Assembly: GCA_022432975.1 (NCBI GenBank)
Contig: CM039502.1
Location: forward strand, 71,632,573 to 71,696,572
DNA from: Begonia masoniana
Lineage: Eukaryota; Streptophyta; Magnoliopsida; Cucurbitales; Begoniaceae
Length of the DNA: 64,000 nucleotides
Reading direction: 5' to 3'
Shown: one piece after another, positions 12,096 through 24,200 of the stretch
Layout of the letters: every line of letters starts with the position of its first letter
How positions within the stretch are numbered: the stretch's first letter is position 1
Made by a program: the position numbers and the translations under genes
The notes under the pieces: model-generated
What the model was told of the DNA's origin: nothing
Database searches by the model: none
What the model saw: only the letters and a program-made list of their open reading frames with translations

Positions 12096-15043
12096 TAGGG
12101 TGTACAAAATTGACCCAAACCGAAGAACCGGACCAGAACCGACCTATTTGGTCCAGTTCTGGTCGATTTTGCTATAAAAAAATTGAATTTCAGGTCTTCT
12201 TTAGCAAATTCGAAGTTTTCGCTTCGGTTTTTAGGTTTAATGACAAAACATCCGGACCACAAAAGAGACAGAACACTAATTTTTCAATCTATCAAAAAAT
12301 TTAAAGTTCAATATTCAGTTCATAGGACTGTCTTCACTCTTCTTCACTTCAATCTCCTCTCACACCGTCGCCGCAGTCTTCAATATGGACCTCTCGTAGT
12401 CGTCGTAGCCTTGAGCAACCATCGGCTACCGTCGCAGCTTACAGACGTGAATCTGGAATCGTGAGATGCCCATCTTCGATGAAGGTAAGCTCTAAGTTCT
12501 TCAGTTCACTCTCTGTTAGAAATAGATAGTTTTTACTTTTTTTTCGTTTTTATGTTGTTGTTTACATTTCTCCGGTCTGTTTTGGAAAAAAATACATCTA
12601 TTTCTATACTCGAATTTGTTCAAATGTCTAACCATTAAGTGACATTAAGTCATGTTTAAACAAAAACAGAGCCTAAGTTTAAGCCTTATTTAAACAAAGA
12701 GTGGCTCATTTTAAGAGCATCCCTGTGAGAAAGAAGATAACCAGAGATATAAAATTCCAACTGCACAGTAAAAACTTTTTTTTAACATTAGTAGTAGATT
12801 ATTTTTTATTTGTGAAGCATGTGTTTTTTTTTTTTTTGTTACTATTTTAGTTTGTATTTGTTGCTGTTTTTTAGTTATTTTTGTTGTCCTTTATTGTTTT
12901 TATTGCTGTTTTAGTGTTTTTTGTTGTTTGTGAAACATTCATTTTTTGGGATGATTTATTTTTTGTTAGATTATTAAATTTTTGCTAAGTTGTTGTATTT
13001 CATAGGATGGAAATAGAAAGTATTAATGACAATGTAGAGATTACGCCTATTACTAGTTCTAGTGTTAGCGTTCGGAGGGGAATGACAAAAAAATCTAATG
13101 TTTGTAATTATTTTACTGTTGTTGAAAATGACAAAGATAACAATTCTAGAGCTAAATGTAATAATTGTAGAAGAACATATGCATGTGATACACGGAAGAA
13201 TGAGATATCAAGCTTGAAAAAACACATCTGTATTTGTGCAAAATTATTGGCAAATATAGATGTGAAGCAAAAAACTTTGAGCTTTCAGAATATGAATAAT
13301 AGAAGACAACAACTTTCATGTTTTAGTGTTGATACTTGTCGAGACTTGCGAAGATGATAATTACTGATGAATTATCTTTGAAGTTTGTTGAAGGAGAGGG
13401 TTTTAGAGCGTATTCCCAATATTTGCAATAGAGATTTTTCATACCTTCTAAAGTTACGGTTGCTCGTGATATTTTTAATCTTTATGGAAAAAAAAAAGAT
13501 GAAATTGAAAAAGTACTTTAGAAAAATATTACAACGAGTATGTTTGATTACAGATACATGGACTTCTATTCAAAATTTAAATTACAAGGTTTTAACTGCT
13601 CATTATATTGATAGTGATTGGACCATGCATAAAAGGATTTTGAATTTTTATTTGATTTTGAATCATAAATGTGACACAATTGGTAAAGAATTAGAAAGAT
13701 GTTTGTTTGAATGGGGAATTGAAAATGTGTTGACTGTTACAGTTGATAATGTTTCTTCGAATGATGTTGCAATTTCATATTTGATCAAAAGTGTTAGAAA
13801 TTAGAATTGTTTGGTTTTGAATAGAAAATACATACATGTGCAATGTTTCGCATACATATTGAACTTGATTGTAAGTGATGGCTTGAAAAATCATCAATAG
13901 GCTATTAATAGAGTACGTAGAGCTGTTAAGTATGTTCGATATTCACCTGCAAGATTATAAATTTTTAATAATTGTGTTGATAATGTTAAGATCACATGCA
14001 AAAGTAGTGTTTCTCTTGATGTGTCTACAAGATGGAATTCTAGATATTTGATGTTAGCAAGTGCTGAAAAATTTGAAAAACTTTTGCCAAGTTAATGGAA
14101 ACCGATAGTAATTATGTCGGTGATTTGAGTGGGGAATCACCTCCCACTACAACAAATTAGGAGAATATTAGAGAATTTCTTTAAGTTTTTGAAGATTTTT
14201 TTTATTATACAACTATAATTGTTTCAGCGTCTTCGCGTGTGACATCAAATATTTATTTTAGTGAAATATGCAATTTAAAAATGGTTATCATGGAGTATGC
14301 TCAGTCTGACAATCCATCCTTGAGGAATATGGCAATTAGAATGCAAAGAAAACTTGATAAGTACTGGGGAAGTTATAAGAAAATTAATTTTTTCATATAT
14401 GTTGCAGTTGTATTAGATCCGAGTTGTAAAATACAATTTTTGCAACATTGTCTTACCATGTTGGTCGACAATAATAGAGAAACAAGTTTGGTTAGTCAAG
14501 TACGAAGTGTGATTAACAAATTATATGTGCAATACAATTTGGATTTGGGGGTTAAGTATGTCACAAGATTCTTGAAGCACAAGTGTTGCCACATCTTTGT
14601 CCGCAGGACAAATTACTAGTTTTGCACACAATAAGGTATATGAGATGTTTTGTAGCCGTCATAGTGAACTAGATACTGTAAGCAAGAGGACGGATGTCGA
14701 TCTATATTTATCTGAAGAATTGGAAAAAATTTCAAACAATCAAGATATTTTGACATGGTGGAAAGTGAATTCATTGAAATATTCAATATTAAGTAAAATT
14801 GCAAAAGTTGTATTAGGTATTCCTATTTCCACTGTTTATTCAGAGTTAACTTTCAGTTGTGGAGGACGTGTAATATATTCTTTTCGTAGTTCGTTGTTAC
14901 CAAAGACTGCAAAGGTACTTATTTACACTCAAAGCTGGATTCGTAAGACAAAACATAATGTAGTTAACTTTAATGACGTGGTCGATGTGTTGGATTCAAT
15001 AAAAATAACCAGAGTAATTGAACCTAGAATAAATTCCATAAGC
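12096..15043 (+). mobile_element. hAT element, 5' end and transposase, 3' end lost
   Basis: The left end TAGGGTGTACAAAATTG followed by 'accgaagaaccggaccagaaccgacc' subterminal repeats is typical of plant hAT elements. A leader with a probable intron and a decayed BED-finger transposase follow. The right terminal repeat is not seen: the copia A LTR starts at the transposase stop codon, so the element was either interrupted there or truncated. The left 8-base flank is ATAGGAGA; no matching right copy was found. Confidence 0.75.
12485..13005 (+). other. Probable 5' leader intron of the hAT transposase
   Basis: A donor GAAG|GTAAGC at 12485 and an acceptor TTTCATAG at 13005 bracket a T-rich tract with poly-pyrimidine runs. 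The transposase ATG is two bases past the acceptor (13007). Leader introns are common in plant hAT genes; the assignment is from the sites alone. Confidence 0.45.
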
Positions 15044-15046
15044 TGA
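13007..15046 (+). pseudogene. hAT transposase pseudogene (BED finger, RICESLEEPER-like)
   Basis: The ATG at 13007 begins a BED zinc finger (CNYF...CNNCRRTYACD...LKKHI). The next parts are in three frames: ITDELSLKFVEGEGF near 13360, ITDTWTSIQNLNYKVLTAHY near 13550, TVDNVSSND near 13745, then TSNIYFSEI and KLDKYWGSYKKIN with VAVVLDPSCK (14240-14440). The C-terminal dimerisation region is DILTWWKVN, IPISTVYSELTFS and FRSSLLP...LIYTQSWIR (14740-14950). Frameshifts occur near 13340 and 13540, with stops near 13424, 13800 and 14093. The product would be about 680 residues, normal for the family, but it cannot be made from this copy. Confidence 0.85.
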
Positions 15047-15493
15047 AAAGAGCGAGAGCCCAGTTCTTGAATCGATACGTTAGAAATTACAAGTAAATCG
15101 TTAAAACAAGAAGGACATACCCGGATCCATTGTTTGAATGCAAAATACCGTAGAACAGGTACGTAGATCTTCCGATTCGATAATTGCCCTCTCTAATATC
15201 TCTCTAGAATGATGGAGGTTCTAAGAGGCAAATGGTTCAATTATGAATTGGGGACCATAACCCTCTATTAAACCTAATTGGGTAATTTACCAGTTTGCCC
15301 ATCACAAATTGGTAAATTACCCATGGTGTCTCTACACATAATATAACCATATTATATTTAATATACTTCAAAGTTCGTTGAAACTATATTAAATCACTTT
15401 AATATGGACTTAAACTTGATTATAACATAATATATAATTTATAGTTTAACAATTTAGATCCAACTAGAATTATAAATCTTTATAATTCTAACA
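15044..15493 (-). mobile_element. Copia A 3' LTR
   Basis: On the minus strand the LTR begins TGTTAGAATTATAAAG at 15493 directly after a polypurine tract, the normal 3' LTR position. It ends near 15044, where the first TG-compatible end (CA on the minus strand) coincides with the hAT stop codon. Length about 450 bp is normal for a small copia LTR. The left boundary cannot be verified because the 5' LTR is missing from the window. Confidence 0.65.
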
Positions 15494-15510
15494 ATCTCCC
15501 ACTTGGATCA
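15494..15510 (-). other. Copia A polypurine tract
   Basis: On the minus strand GATCCAAGTGGGAGAT abuts the LTR start TGTTAG. This is the usual plus-strand priming site of copia elements. Confidence 0.75.
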
Positions 15511-15917
15511 AATTATAAATTAATCAGTTACACATTATAACCTTATCCTTATGATATCAAATTTTGTTATCATCTAAACAGAGTATACTCAAACAATCTC
15601 GTCCATCAACTATATCAAATGCAAGACCAAAGCGGCTTTCGTCACATTTATCGTAACTAAACCTATTAATGATCACATACATCAACATAACCAAATGACA
15701 CAGATCAAATATGGATGTGTAGTATGAAAATTACATGTAATGTGATTTAACATGCCTATTTCCAACTGGTCCAACCAAAACTTTATTGAGATCATTAAAA
15801 CTCAAATGCCAGAGTGAATTAAATGAATACCTCATAAAATGAATACTGCAGTAACCAAAATATTCATTACAAATATCTATAGAATAGAATCACATAAAAA
15901 CAAATGATAGACTCCCA

Positions 15918-17248
15918 CTAAACCTCAATATCTCCAAGAGATACAACCCCCATATGAGCAACATGCTCATGAAAGACCTTGGGTCGTAATCCCTTGGTTA
16001 GCGGATCCGCAATCATGAAGTCTGTTCCAATATGATCTATAGATATTTGACCACTCTAAACTCTTTCCTTCACAACAAGAAACTTGATGTCTACAAACTT
16101 AGACTTTGAGAAACTCCTATTATTGTTTGAGAACATCACAGCTGACTGATTGTCACATAAAATTCGAAATGGTCTTTCAATACCATTAGAGATTTGCAAT
16201 CCCGTGACAAAGTTACTCAGCCATAATGCCTGATTAGATGCCTCATAACATGCTATAAACTCAGCTGCCATAGTAGAAGAGGCCGTAAGTCTCTATTTGG
16301 CACTCTTCCAGGAGATAGCTCCTCTAGCTAAAAGAAAAATATAGCCTGACGTTGACTTCAAGTCATCTTGGCATCCAGCAAAATCAGAGTCAGTATACCC
16401 AATGATCTCGAGCTGATCTGATTTCTTGTATGTGAGCATGTATTCTTTGGTTCTCTGTAAGTATCTGAGTACCCTTTTTACAGCTTTCCAATGATCCAAT
16501 CCAGGATTGCTCAAGTATCTACCTAACATGTCAACTATGTACGCAATATTCGGACGCGTGCATACTTGAGCATATATTAAGCTTCCTACTGTCGAAACAT
16601 AAGGAATCTTTTGCATTTCTTTGACTTCAAAGTCACTTGAAGGGCATTGAATTTTATTTATTTTGTCTCTTTTGGCAACAGGGTTATCTCCTGGTTTACA
16701 TTCTTGCATGCCAAATCTTTTTAAAACCTTCTCGATATAGCTCTTTTGTGATAATCCAAGTATACCTCGACAACGATCTCGATATATTTGGATTCCTAAT
16801 ACAAAAGAGGCGTCACCAAGATCTTTCATTTCAAATTTCTTTGAAAGAAATTTCTTGGTGTCGTGCAACAAGCCTATATCGTTGCATGCTAATAATATAT
16901 CATCGACATATAAAACTAGAAACATCATTTTATTCCCACTAAATTTGTGGTATACACAATCATCAACTTTATTTGCCTCAAAACCATATGAGGTGACTGC
17001 TTGATGAAATTTGTAATACCATTGACGGGAAGCTTGTTTTAGCCCGTAGATGGATTTCTTTAATTTGTAAACTAAGTCCTTTGATTTATCCAAATCAAAG
17101 AACTCGGGTTGCACCATATAGATCGTTTCATTAATGTCACCATTGAGAAACGCCGTCTTTACATCCATCTGATGTAGCTCTAAATCAAAATGAGCTACTA
17201 GTGCCATTATAGTTCTAAAGGAATCTTTCGTAGATACCGGAGAGAAAA
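15918..17248 (-). pseudogene. pol: Copia A pol: reverse transcriptase and RNase H part
   Basis: Read from 17248 downward: SPVSTKDSFRTIMALVAHFD, QMDVKTAFLNGDI, YGLKQASRQWY, the catalytic LYVDDILLA, KKFEMKDLG, and the RNase H part GYTDSDFAG, TSGYIFLL, AAEFIACYEA, RILCDNQSAV and IADPLTKGL, ending at TAG 15918. In-frame TAG codons stand where glutamine is usual, near 16286 (after SAK) and near 16054 (after KERV). The frame continues at 20572 on the other side of the inserted solo LTR. It copied element RNA into DNA when intact; this copy cannot. Confidence 0.92.
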
Positions 17249-17599
17249 TGTGACAGCCCGAAACCAAACCCGATCGGAGTCCGGGATCGGAGCCATCACT
17301 TCGGGACAGTTAACAGAAAACAGGGACTATATTTTTTTGTACATTAAACTTTTAAAAACATTTACAAAGAGAGAGTGAGTCCTCTGGAGTTAAAGCAAAC
17401 ATGATACAGTTGGCTGGATTACAGAGGTGAATAACAGAGGAGACGGGGAGGAACAGGGAACAGAAAGGGCGAAGGAAATAAATAAATGGAATAAACAGGA
17501 AATAAAAACAGAAGGATATAAGCATAAGGCTGGCGGAAGACTTAGTTTAAAAAAAAGGGGGGGGCAACAGTGGATGAAGTTTTAAAGAGAAACAGGCAG

Positions 17600-18733
17600 C
17601 AGTGGATGTAGGCAAAATGAACAGTGATCGATGGACGTAGGCAAAAATGAACAGTGACCGGTGGAGGTAGGCAAAAATGAACAGTAACCGGTGGATGTAG
17701 GCAAATGAACAGTGACCGGTGGATGTAGGCAAAATGAACAGTGACCGGTGGAGGTAGGCAAAATGAACAGTAACCGGTGGATGTAGGCAAAATGAACAGT
17801 GACCGGTGGAGGTAGGCAAAATGAACAGTGACCGGTGGATGTAGGCAAAATGAACAGTAACCGGTGGATGTAGGCAAAATGAACAGTAACCGGTGGATGT
17901 AGGCAAAATGAACAGTAACCGGTGGATGTAGGCAAAATGAACAGTAACCGGTGGATGTAGGCAAAATGAACAGTAACCGGTGGATGTAGGCAAAATGAAC
18001 AGTGACCGGTGGATGTAGGCAAAATGAACAGTGACCGGTGGATGTAGGCAAAATGAACAGTAACCGGTGGATGTAGGCAAAATGAACAGTAACCGGTGGA
18101 TGTAGGCAAAATGAACAGTAACCGGTGGATGTAGGCAAAATGAACAGTAACCGGTGGATGTAGGCAAAATGAACAGTAACCGGTGGATGTAGGCAAAATG
18201 AACAGTAACCGGTGGATGTAGGCAAAATGAACAGTAACCGGTGGATGTAGGCAAAATGAACAGTGACCGGTGGATGTAGGCAAAATGAACAGTAACCGGT
18301 GGATGTAGGCAAAATGAACAGTGACCGGTGGATGTAGGCAAAATGAACAGTAACCGGTGGATGTAGGCAAAATGAACAGTAACCGGTGGATGTAGGCAAA
18401 ATGAACAGTAACCGGTGGATGTAGGCAAAATGAACAGTAACCGGTGGATGTAGGCAAAATGAACAGTAACCGGTGGATGTAGGCAAAATGAACAGTAACC
18501 GGTGGATGTAGGCAAAATGAACAGTGACCGGTGGATGTAGGCAAAATGAACAGTAACCGGTGGATGTAGGCAAAATGAACAGTAACCGGTGGATGTAGGC
18601 AAAATGAACAGTGACCGTGGATGTAGGCAAAATGAACAGTGACCGGTGGAGGTAGGCAAAATGAACAGTAACCGGTGGATGTATGCAATGAACATGACCG
18701 TCGAACGAAAATAAACAGTGACTAGTGGATGTA
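17600..18733. repeat. 29-bp minisatellite, about 38 copies
   Basis: The unit is GGTGGATGTA + GGCAAAATGA + ACAGTAACC (29 bases), with a common G variant (AGTGACC), a GGAGGTAGG variant and a few one-base deletions near 17640-17710 and 18600-18740. Since 29 is not a multiple of three and the unit has no stop on the minus strand, all three minus frames stay open for about 1.1 kb. These frames are not genes. The array lies near the 3' end of the solo LTR. Confidence 0.95.
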
Positions 18734-20034
18734 AATTATAAGGCAAAATTTACAACTTTTGACAGAAAGATACACGGACAGAGAGCATAAAAACAGAAGA
18801 CATAAACGTCTCAGATTCTCAAACCACTTCAAAACATGGTTCTCGAGCACGACATAAGGCATAACAGAATCCTAAGAATAATCACACTGCATAGATAGTT
18901 CAAAAACCAGAGACCATCCATGCATAGACTAGCAGAAAATATTCCAAACTATTTCAGAATACTTCAGAACATGATTCAACTGTCAAATACAGCACAACAG
19001 AAGGCATGAAAATTGTAGACTTTCAATACCCAATTCTAAACAAGATTGTAAAACATACTTTACAATTGATAGATTTAAAGAAACAAATTGCATGGATAGT
19101 TCCAAAACCAGAAATCATCCATGCACAAATTAACAGAAAATATCCCAAACAATTCCGGAATACTTTAGAATATAAACTTAACTGTCAAATACAGCGGTTT
19201 TAAACATTGACAAAGAATCTATACATTGTTTCAAAATCTCCTAGACAGTACAGAACTTAACATATAATTACAGAATTTCCCAAAACAGAAGTTTTTAAAA
19301 CAAACACAGAACGACAGCTGAAGTTTAAAAACAAAACAGCAGAATCTCAGTAAAGTTTCACGGACTTGTACATCACTTTAAAAACTTAAATCTCGGGACA
19401 GAAATATGTCTGACTGCAGCAGCCACCCCCGAGAGCTCGAGCCACCAGCAACCTAGTCATCAAACTGAGACACAAAGTCCTCATTTTCAGGTTCAGTACC
19501 TACATCAGAGAGTTCACCTATGAGTCTAAAACTCAGTAAGAACATATAAAACAATGCAGTGATGCATATGCTATGCATGAACTTTCAGAAATACAGTGAC
19601 AGTACAGAACATTACGTTTCAATGGCAGAGCGATATAAGTGGGGCTTATAGTGGAACTGGCAACAGTAAGGTGCACTTTCAGGCACATTCAGACATTCAG
19701 TAGTTTTTCAGAATCCCAGGGAGGGATAAAACCAGAGGGTCAGTCTCCGTCCCACACTTAACCAATGCATTACATTCAGATTCTGTTTTATCTTTCTTAA
19801 CTTCAAAACCGTGTACAGAAAACATTGTTTTGCATGAACTTTCGGGAAAACGTGTATGCATGGACATTTACAGTGCTTACAGTTAATATAGTAGAGAACA
19901 AGAAGATAAAACAACAGGAACCTAAACAGAAACCACAGAACTTAACTCTAACCCTTCTACCCGAAACCAGCCAACAGAATGTAAAACCTAGTACCTCCAA
20001 GATGTAGGGCCTTAAGGGCCAACCTACGGATATG

Positions 20035-20043
20035 AACTTACCT
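20035..20043 (-). other. 5' splice-donor-like site in solo LTR
   Basis: AGGTAAGTT on the minus strand is followed by a TTGGCCCTTAAGGCCCTACA segment that is nearly the same after the donor at 47592. Confidence 0.45.
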
Positions 20044-20571
20044 GTTTGCTGTAGAGTTGATGTTCTTGATCGTCTCAGTTTCAGTAGTTTGTGAACATAA
20101 AACGTGATTATACGGTCATTAACCCTAAACCTCTCAAAAATCAGTAAATAGTGTAGTTAAACTTGTTAACTACCGACGGAAATTACCTTCACTGGAGAAA
20201 ATAGAAGAATGCAGGAGAAACAAAGTGTGGAACTTTGTTTCAGTCGCTTGGAAGAGAAGAATAGAGAGAAGGAAGAGAGGAAGCAGAGAAGTGAAATGAA
20301 GAGGGTTTCACGTAGGAGGAGGAACTTAACTTCCTCAACAAGCTGCCATGTGTCAGCTATCCATTGGCTATCTCCCACCAACCATAATTTCTCCCCAATT
20401 TGCCCTTCCATGCATTTTAAACTTAGTGTTTTGTTTAGTTAGCCATTAGTTTGGTTCTCCCTTCACTAAATGCTCCAAAATTTACAATAAAATAGTTATT
20501 GTATTTATGGCAATTTAAATTCATACAATAATTCAACAGATTATTACACGGCCAAAATGTCGGGTGTTACA

Positions 20572-23127
20572 GAAAGTTTTCTTATAGTCGATGCCTTCTC
20601 TTTGAGTAAAACCCTTAGCAACAAGACGTGCTTTGAATCTTTCAATGTTACCTTTTGAATTCCTTTTGGATTTAAAAATCTATTTACAACCGACGGGTTT
20701 CAAACCTGCAGGTAACTGGACGAGATCCCAAACGTCATTGTCTTTCATGGACTTTAACTCTTCATTCATGGCATCAGTCCACTTTTGAGAATCAGAACTG
20801 TTAATGGCTTGGTTGAAAGTGACAGGATCATCTTCCACCTCACCGAGTTCCTCATGTTCTTGTAGGAATACGATGTAATCATCCAAAATCGTACTCCTTT
20901 TCTCTCTAGTGGACCTCCGTAATGACATATTTTCTTGAGGCTGTTGAGTTTGTTCTTCGGGAATGACTTCCTGAAGAGGTTCAGGAAGTGATTCAACATT
21001 GTCTTTTTCATTATCCACTTGATCGAAGTCAAAGGAAACCAAAGGAAGAGGAACAACTTCCTCCTCAAAGACAATGTCTTCCTTATCTCCCCTCACAAAC
21101 TCTATATCCTCAAAAAATCGGGCATTTCCCGTTTCAAAGAATGTTCTTACAGTGGGATCATAAAATTTGTACCCCCTTGACCGTTCAGGATACCCTACAA
21201 AATAACAACTAACAGTCCTAGAGTCCAGTTTCTTTTCATTGGGCCTATAAGTCCTTGCCTCAGCTGGACACCCCCACACGTGTAAGTGTTTAAGAACGGG
21301 TTTTCGGCCCATCTAACACTCATGTGGGGTTTTGTTAGCCGTCGCCTTAGTAGGTACCCTGTTAAGGATATAAGCTGCGGTCTTTAGTGCTTCACCCAGA
21401 GGGATTTTGGTAAGGTCGAATGAGCAATCATGCTCCTTATCATGTCCTTAAGCGTTCTGTTCCGTCTTTCAGCAACACCATTCATGTTGGGCGAACCCGG
21501 CGTGGTGTACTGAAGAACAATACCACACTACTCTAGGTTTTTAGCAAATGGTCCTAGACGTTGTTCATCTGACCCGTCATACCGACCATAGTATTCACCA
21601 CCACGATCAGATCTGACAACCTTAATCTTTTTGTCAAGCTGATTTTCCACCTCAGCTTTAAAGGCTTTGAACACGTCCAAAGATTGAGACTTCTCATGAA
21701 TGAGATATAGGTAACCATAACGCGAGTAATCGTCAATGAATGATATGAAATAATGTTGACCATTTCAAGATGCCGTAGGAAAAGGTCCACATATATCTGT
21801 ATGTATCAATTCAAGGACTTCTGAAGCTCGGTTAGCATCTAATCTCCTTACACTTGTTTGTTTCCCTTTAATACAACTGACACAAACCTTGAAGTCAGTC
21901 ATATCAAGAGGGCCCAAAATTTCGTCTGACACAAGCTTTTCAATTCTCTTTTGAGAGATGTAACCTAAACGCTTGTGCCATAACGAAGCTGAATCATTAT
22001 TAGTTAATTTACGTTTTGTACCTCTTGAATCATTATGCAATGTTTCATTAAATGAAGCTATGGTTTCTAGCATATATAGATTGTCATAAACAAATAAAAA
22101 TCCAGAACCCATTATATTTGAATTTAATGATAAACTGAATTTTCCATTTCCAAATGAACAAGAATAATCAAATTTGTCCTATGCAGAAATGGAAATTAAA
22201 TTCCGTCTGAAAGACGGTACAACAAAAGTATCATTTAAATCCAAAAATTATCCAGATTTTAATAACAATCTAAAATCTCTGATAGCTTCAACTTCAACTG
22301 ATTTACCATCACCCACAAAGATGAATCTTTCAGCATTATTCGGCTTTCGGCAATTCAGACAACCCTGCATAGACATACTAATGTGAGTGGTAGCACCCGA
22401 ATCTAACCACCACGTATATCTAGATACAGAAACCAAATTAACCTCAAAACAAACAAGGTTGAGAAGTGTATCAACAGTTTCTTTCTTCATTTTATTTCCT
22501 TTATCTTTGGAAGATGATGCCAAATGAGCACTTTCTGTCCGATCATGCTTAATCCTCTCTTCCTCTTAGACACAATGAGATATTAATTCATTAAGTGTCC
22601 ACTTATCCTTCTGGCAGTTATAACTAATCTTAAACTGCCCAAACTGAGGAGGAAGAGAAATCAAGACTAAGTGAACAAACATGTCTTCTGACAACTCTAA
22701 CTTAAGTTCTTTAAGTCTTGAAGCAAGATGAAACATTTCCATTATGTACTCCCTGATATTCCCCTTTCCATTATACTTGAGTGAGACACAGTTTAGCTAA
22801 AAGCGTGCTTGTCTCAATCTTCTCGTTTTTATCAAAACGTTTCTCAAGTTCTTCGAGGAATGTTTTGGCATTAGTGTCTTCCGACATTTTGCCCCAAAAT
22901 GCTTCTGGAATGACGCGCTTCATGATCATTAGACTTACACGATTCGAACGTTCCCACTTTTCCAGCTCCCTTTTATCATCAAGGGTACTTGATGCTGAAA
23001 GAGGTGGGAAGCGTGCGACCCTAAGTGCAATGTCAAGATCCATGCACCCGAGAACAATCATAACGTTCTCTTTCTAGACTTTATAGTTGGTCTCGTTAAG
23101 CATAGGAATTGCATTAATGTTACCCAT
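20572..23127 (-). pseudogene. gag-pol: Copia A gag, protease, integrase and RT start
   Basis: ATG 23127 begins MGNINAIPMLNETNYKV, then a TAG where tryptophan is usual, then KENVMIVLGCMD. Gag continues with WERSNRVSLMIMKR and FLEELEKRF and shifts frame near 22780. The protease site is WWLDSGATTHIS near 22410. The pre-integrase part is SLWHKRLGYIS...CVSCIKGKQ, and the integrase core shows HTDICGPF, RSDRGGEYYG and NGVAERRNRTLKDM. The RT start is WTDAMNEELKSMKDNDVWDL, then GCK followed by a TAG for tryptophan, ending at the insertion. Further stops lie near 21770, 21531 and 21314. Confidence 0.9.
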
Positions 23128-24125
23128 TATACTTGAGATGTTAACTATAACAACAGAGAAAATGAAACAACATTAGCTCACGAATTAATATGCATATACA
23201 TGACAATGTTATAACTCAAAATGTAGTGCATCCATCAACAAGAAACCGGCACAACATTAACACTTAGTCTTTTGACTAAAAGTGTTAACTTGTAATTGGT
23301 AACTTGGTCCAGTATATAAACATTGACAATAAGACCTGTCAAACAATGAACTCATCATTGGACAAGTTCAATGTTCACATGGCAGCCTAATAATTGTCAC
23401 ATGTTTTTAATACTGCTAACAAGCCATGCAACTGTACAAACATCAACCTTCCTTTGGGCCGATCGAAATTCATACAATGCATGTCTCATGCCCAACATAT
23501 AAAAATAGGATAATTAAAGCAAGAGAGACTGAGTTTATAGCATATTACCCAACCATCTTATTTTACAATGTAAGACTTCATAAAATTGCACCAAAAAAGA
23601 GTTAAGAAAATTCATATACAATACATATTCAATGGATAGGCAACCATATAAGTCAATCAGTAAACCAAAGGATCAACCAACTTAAAATGGAAGGTTCAAA
23701 TCGGCCAAAACTAGGCAAAAACAGGGCGAAACGGGGCGAACCGAGCCCTAAATTGTTCAGAAACAGTCATTAAAAAGACCCAAAATAGCCGAACCAAAGT
23801 GAACCAGAGCCCACTTAACCAAATAGATTAGTCTTTTTTTTTGTTGGACCAGACCAGACCGGACCAAACCGAATCGGACTGAACCGAATTGAACCGGACC
23901 AAACTAGACTGAACCGATCGAACCAGTCTGGGTTGAACCAACCAAGGAACCAGTTCGAACCATAACCGAACTGAGTTGGTTTGGTCCGAGTGGGTCCGAT
24001 CCCAAATGGTTTGGCCCGATTTGGACCAAACCTAACCCAATCAGACTGAATCGGCCCAAACCACCGGAGAGGGGCTGCGAACCAGCAATGAAAATTGCTG
24101 GAATCTCATCGATTCCGACGGATTT
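23128..24125 (-). other. Copia A leader region, no 5' LTR found
   Basis: This stretch upstream of gag has no primer site and no recognisable LTR. The part 23830-24060 is packed with 'gaaccgg', 'accaaacc' and 'ggtccga' motifs resembling hAT subterminal repeats. It ends at GATTT (24121-24125), the target duplication of element E. It may be an untranslated leader, or foreign sequence. Confidence 0.45.
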
Positions 24126-24200
24126 TGTAACGCCCCGAAAATTCACCTCTATTCCCAGTTCGTTACAAGGACTACTCTGAGCTAAACGACTCACTAATTT

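Larger units (their letters stand above)
17249..20571 (-). mobile_element. Solo LTR (gypsy-type) inserted in copia A
   Basis: Plus-strand ends are TGTGACAGCCCG and CGGGTGTTACA, imperfect inverted repeats with TG...CA. The flanks GAAAA (17244-17248) and GAAAG (20572-20576) are a target duplication with one change, and removing the insert restores the reverse transcriptase frame across the joint. On the minus strand it reads TGTAACACCCGAC, a promoter-like region with CT-rich leader (20170-20330), AGGTAAGTT at 20043, then the minisatellite. Length 3323 bp is long for an LTR. No gag or pol is present, so it is a solo LTR. Confidence 0.85.

Noticed and set aside
17600..18733. Regular repeats reminiscent of a CRISPR array
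   Set aside because: The units are head-to-tail with no unique spacers, and the host is a plant nuclear genome.
17542..18746. Three overlapping minus-strand frames of 362-399 codons with a repeating HFAYIHR-type peptide
   Set aside because: They are all produced by one 29-base minisatellite without stops in any minus frame, inside an LTR. Equal openness of three frames argues against coding.
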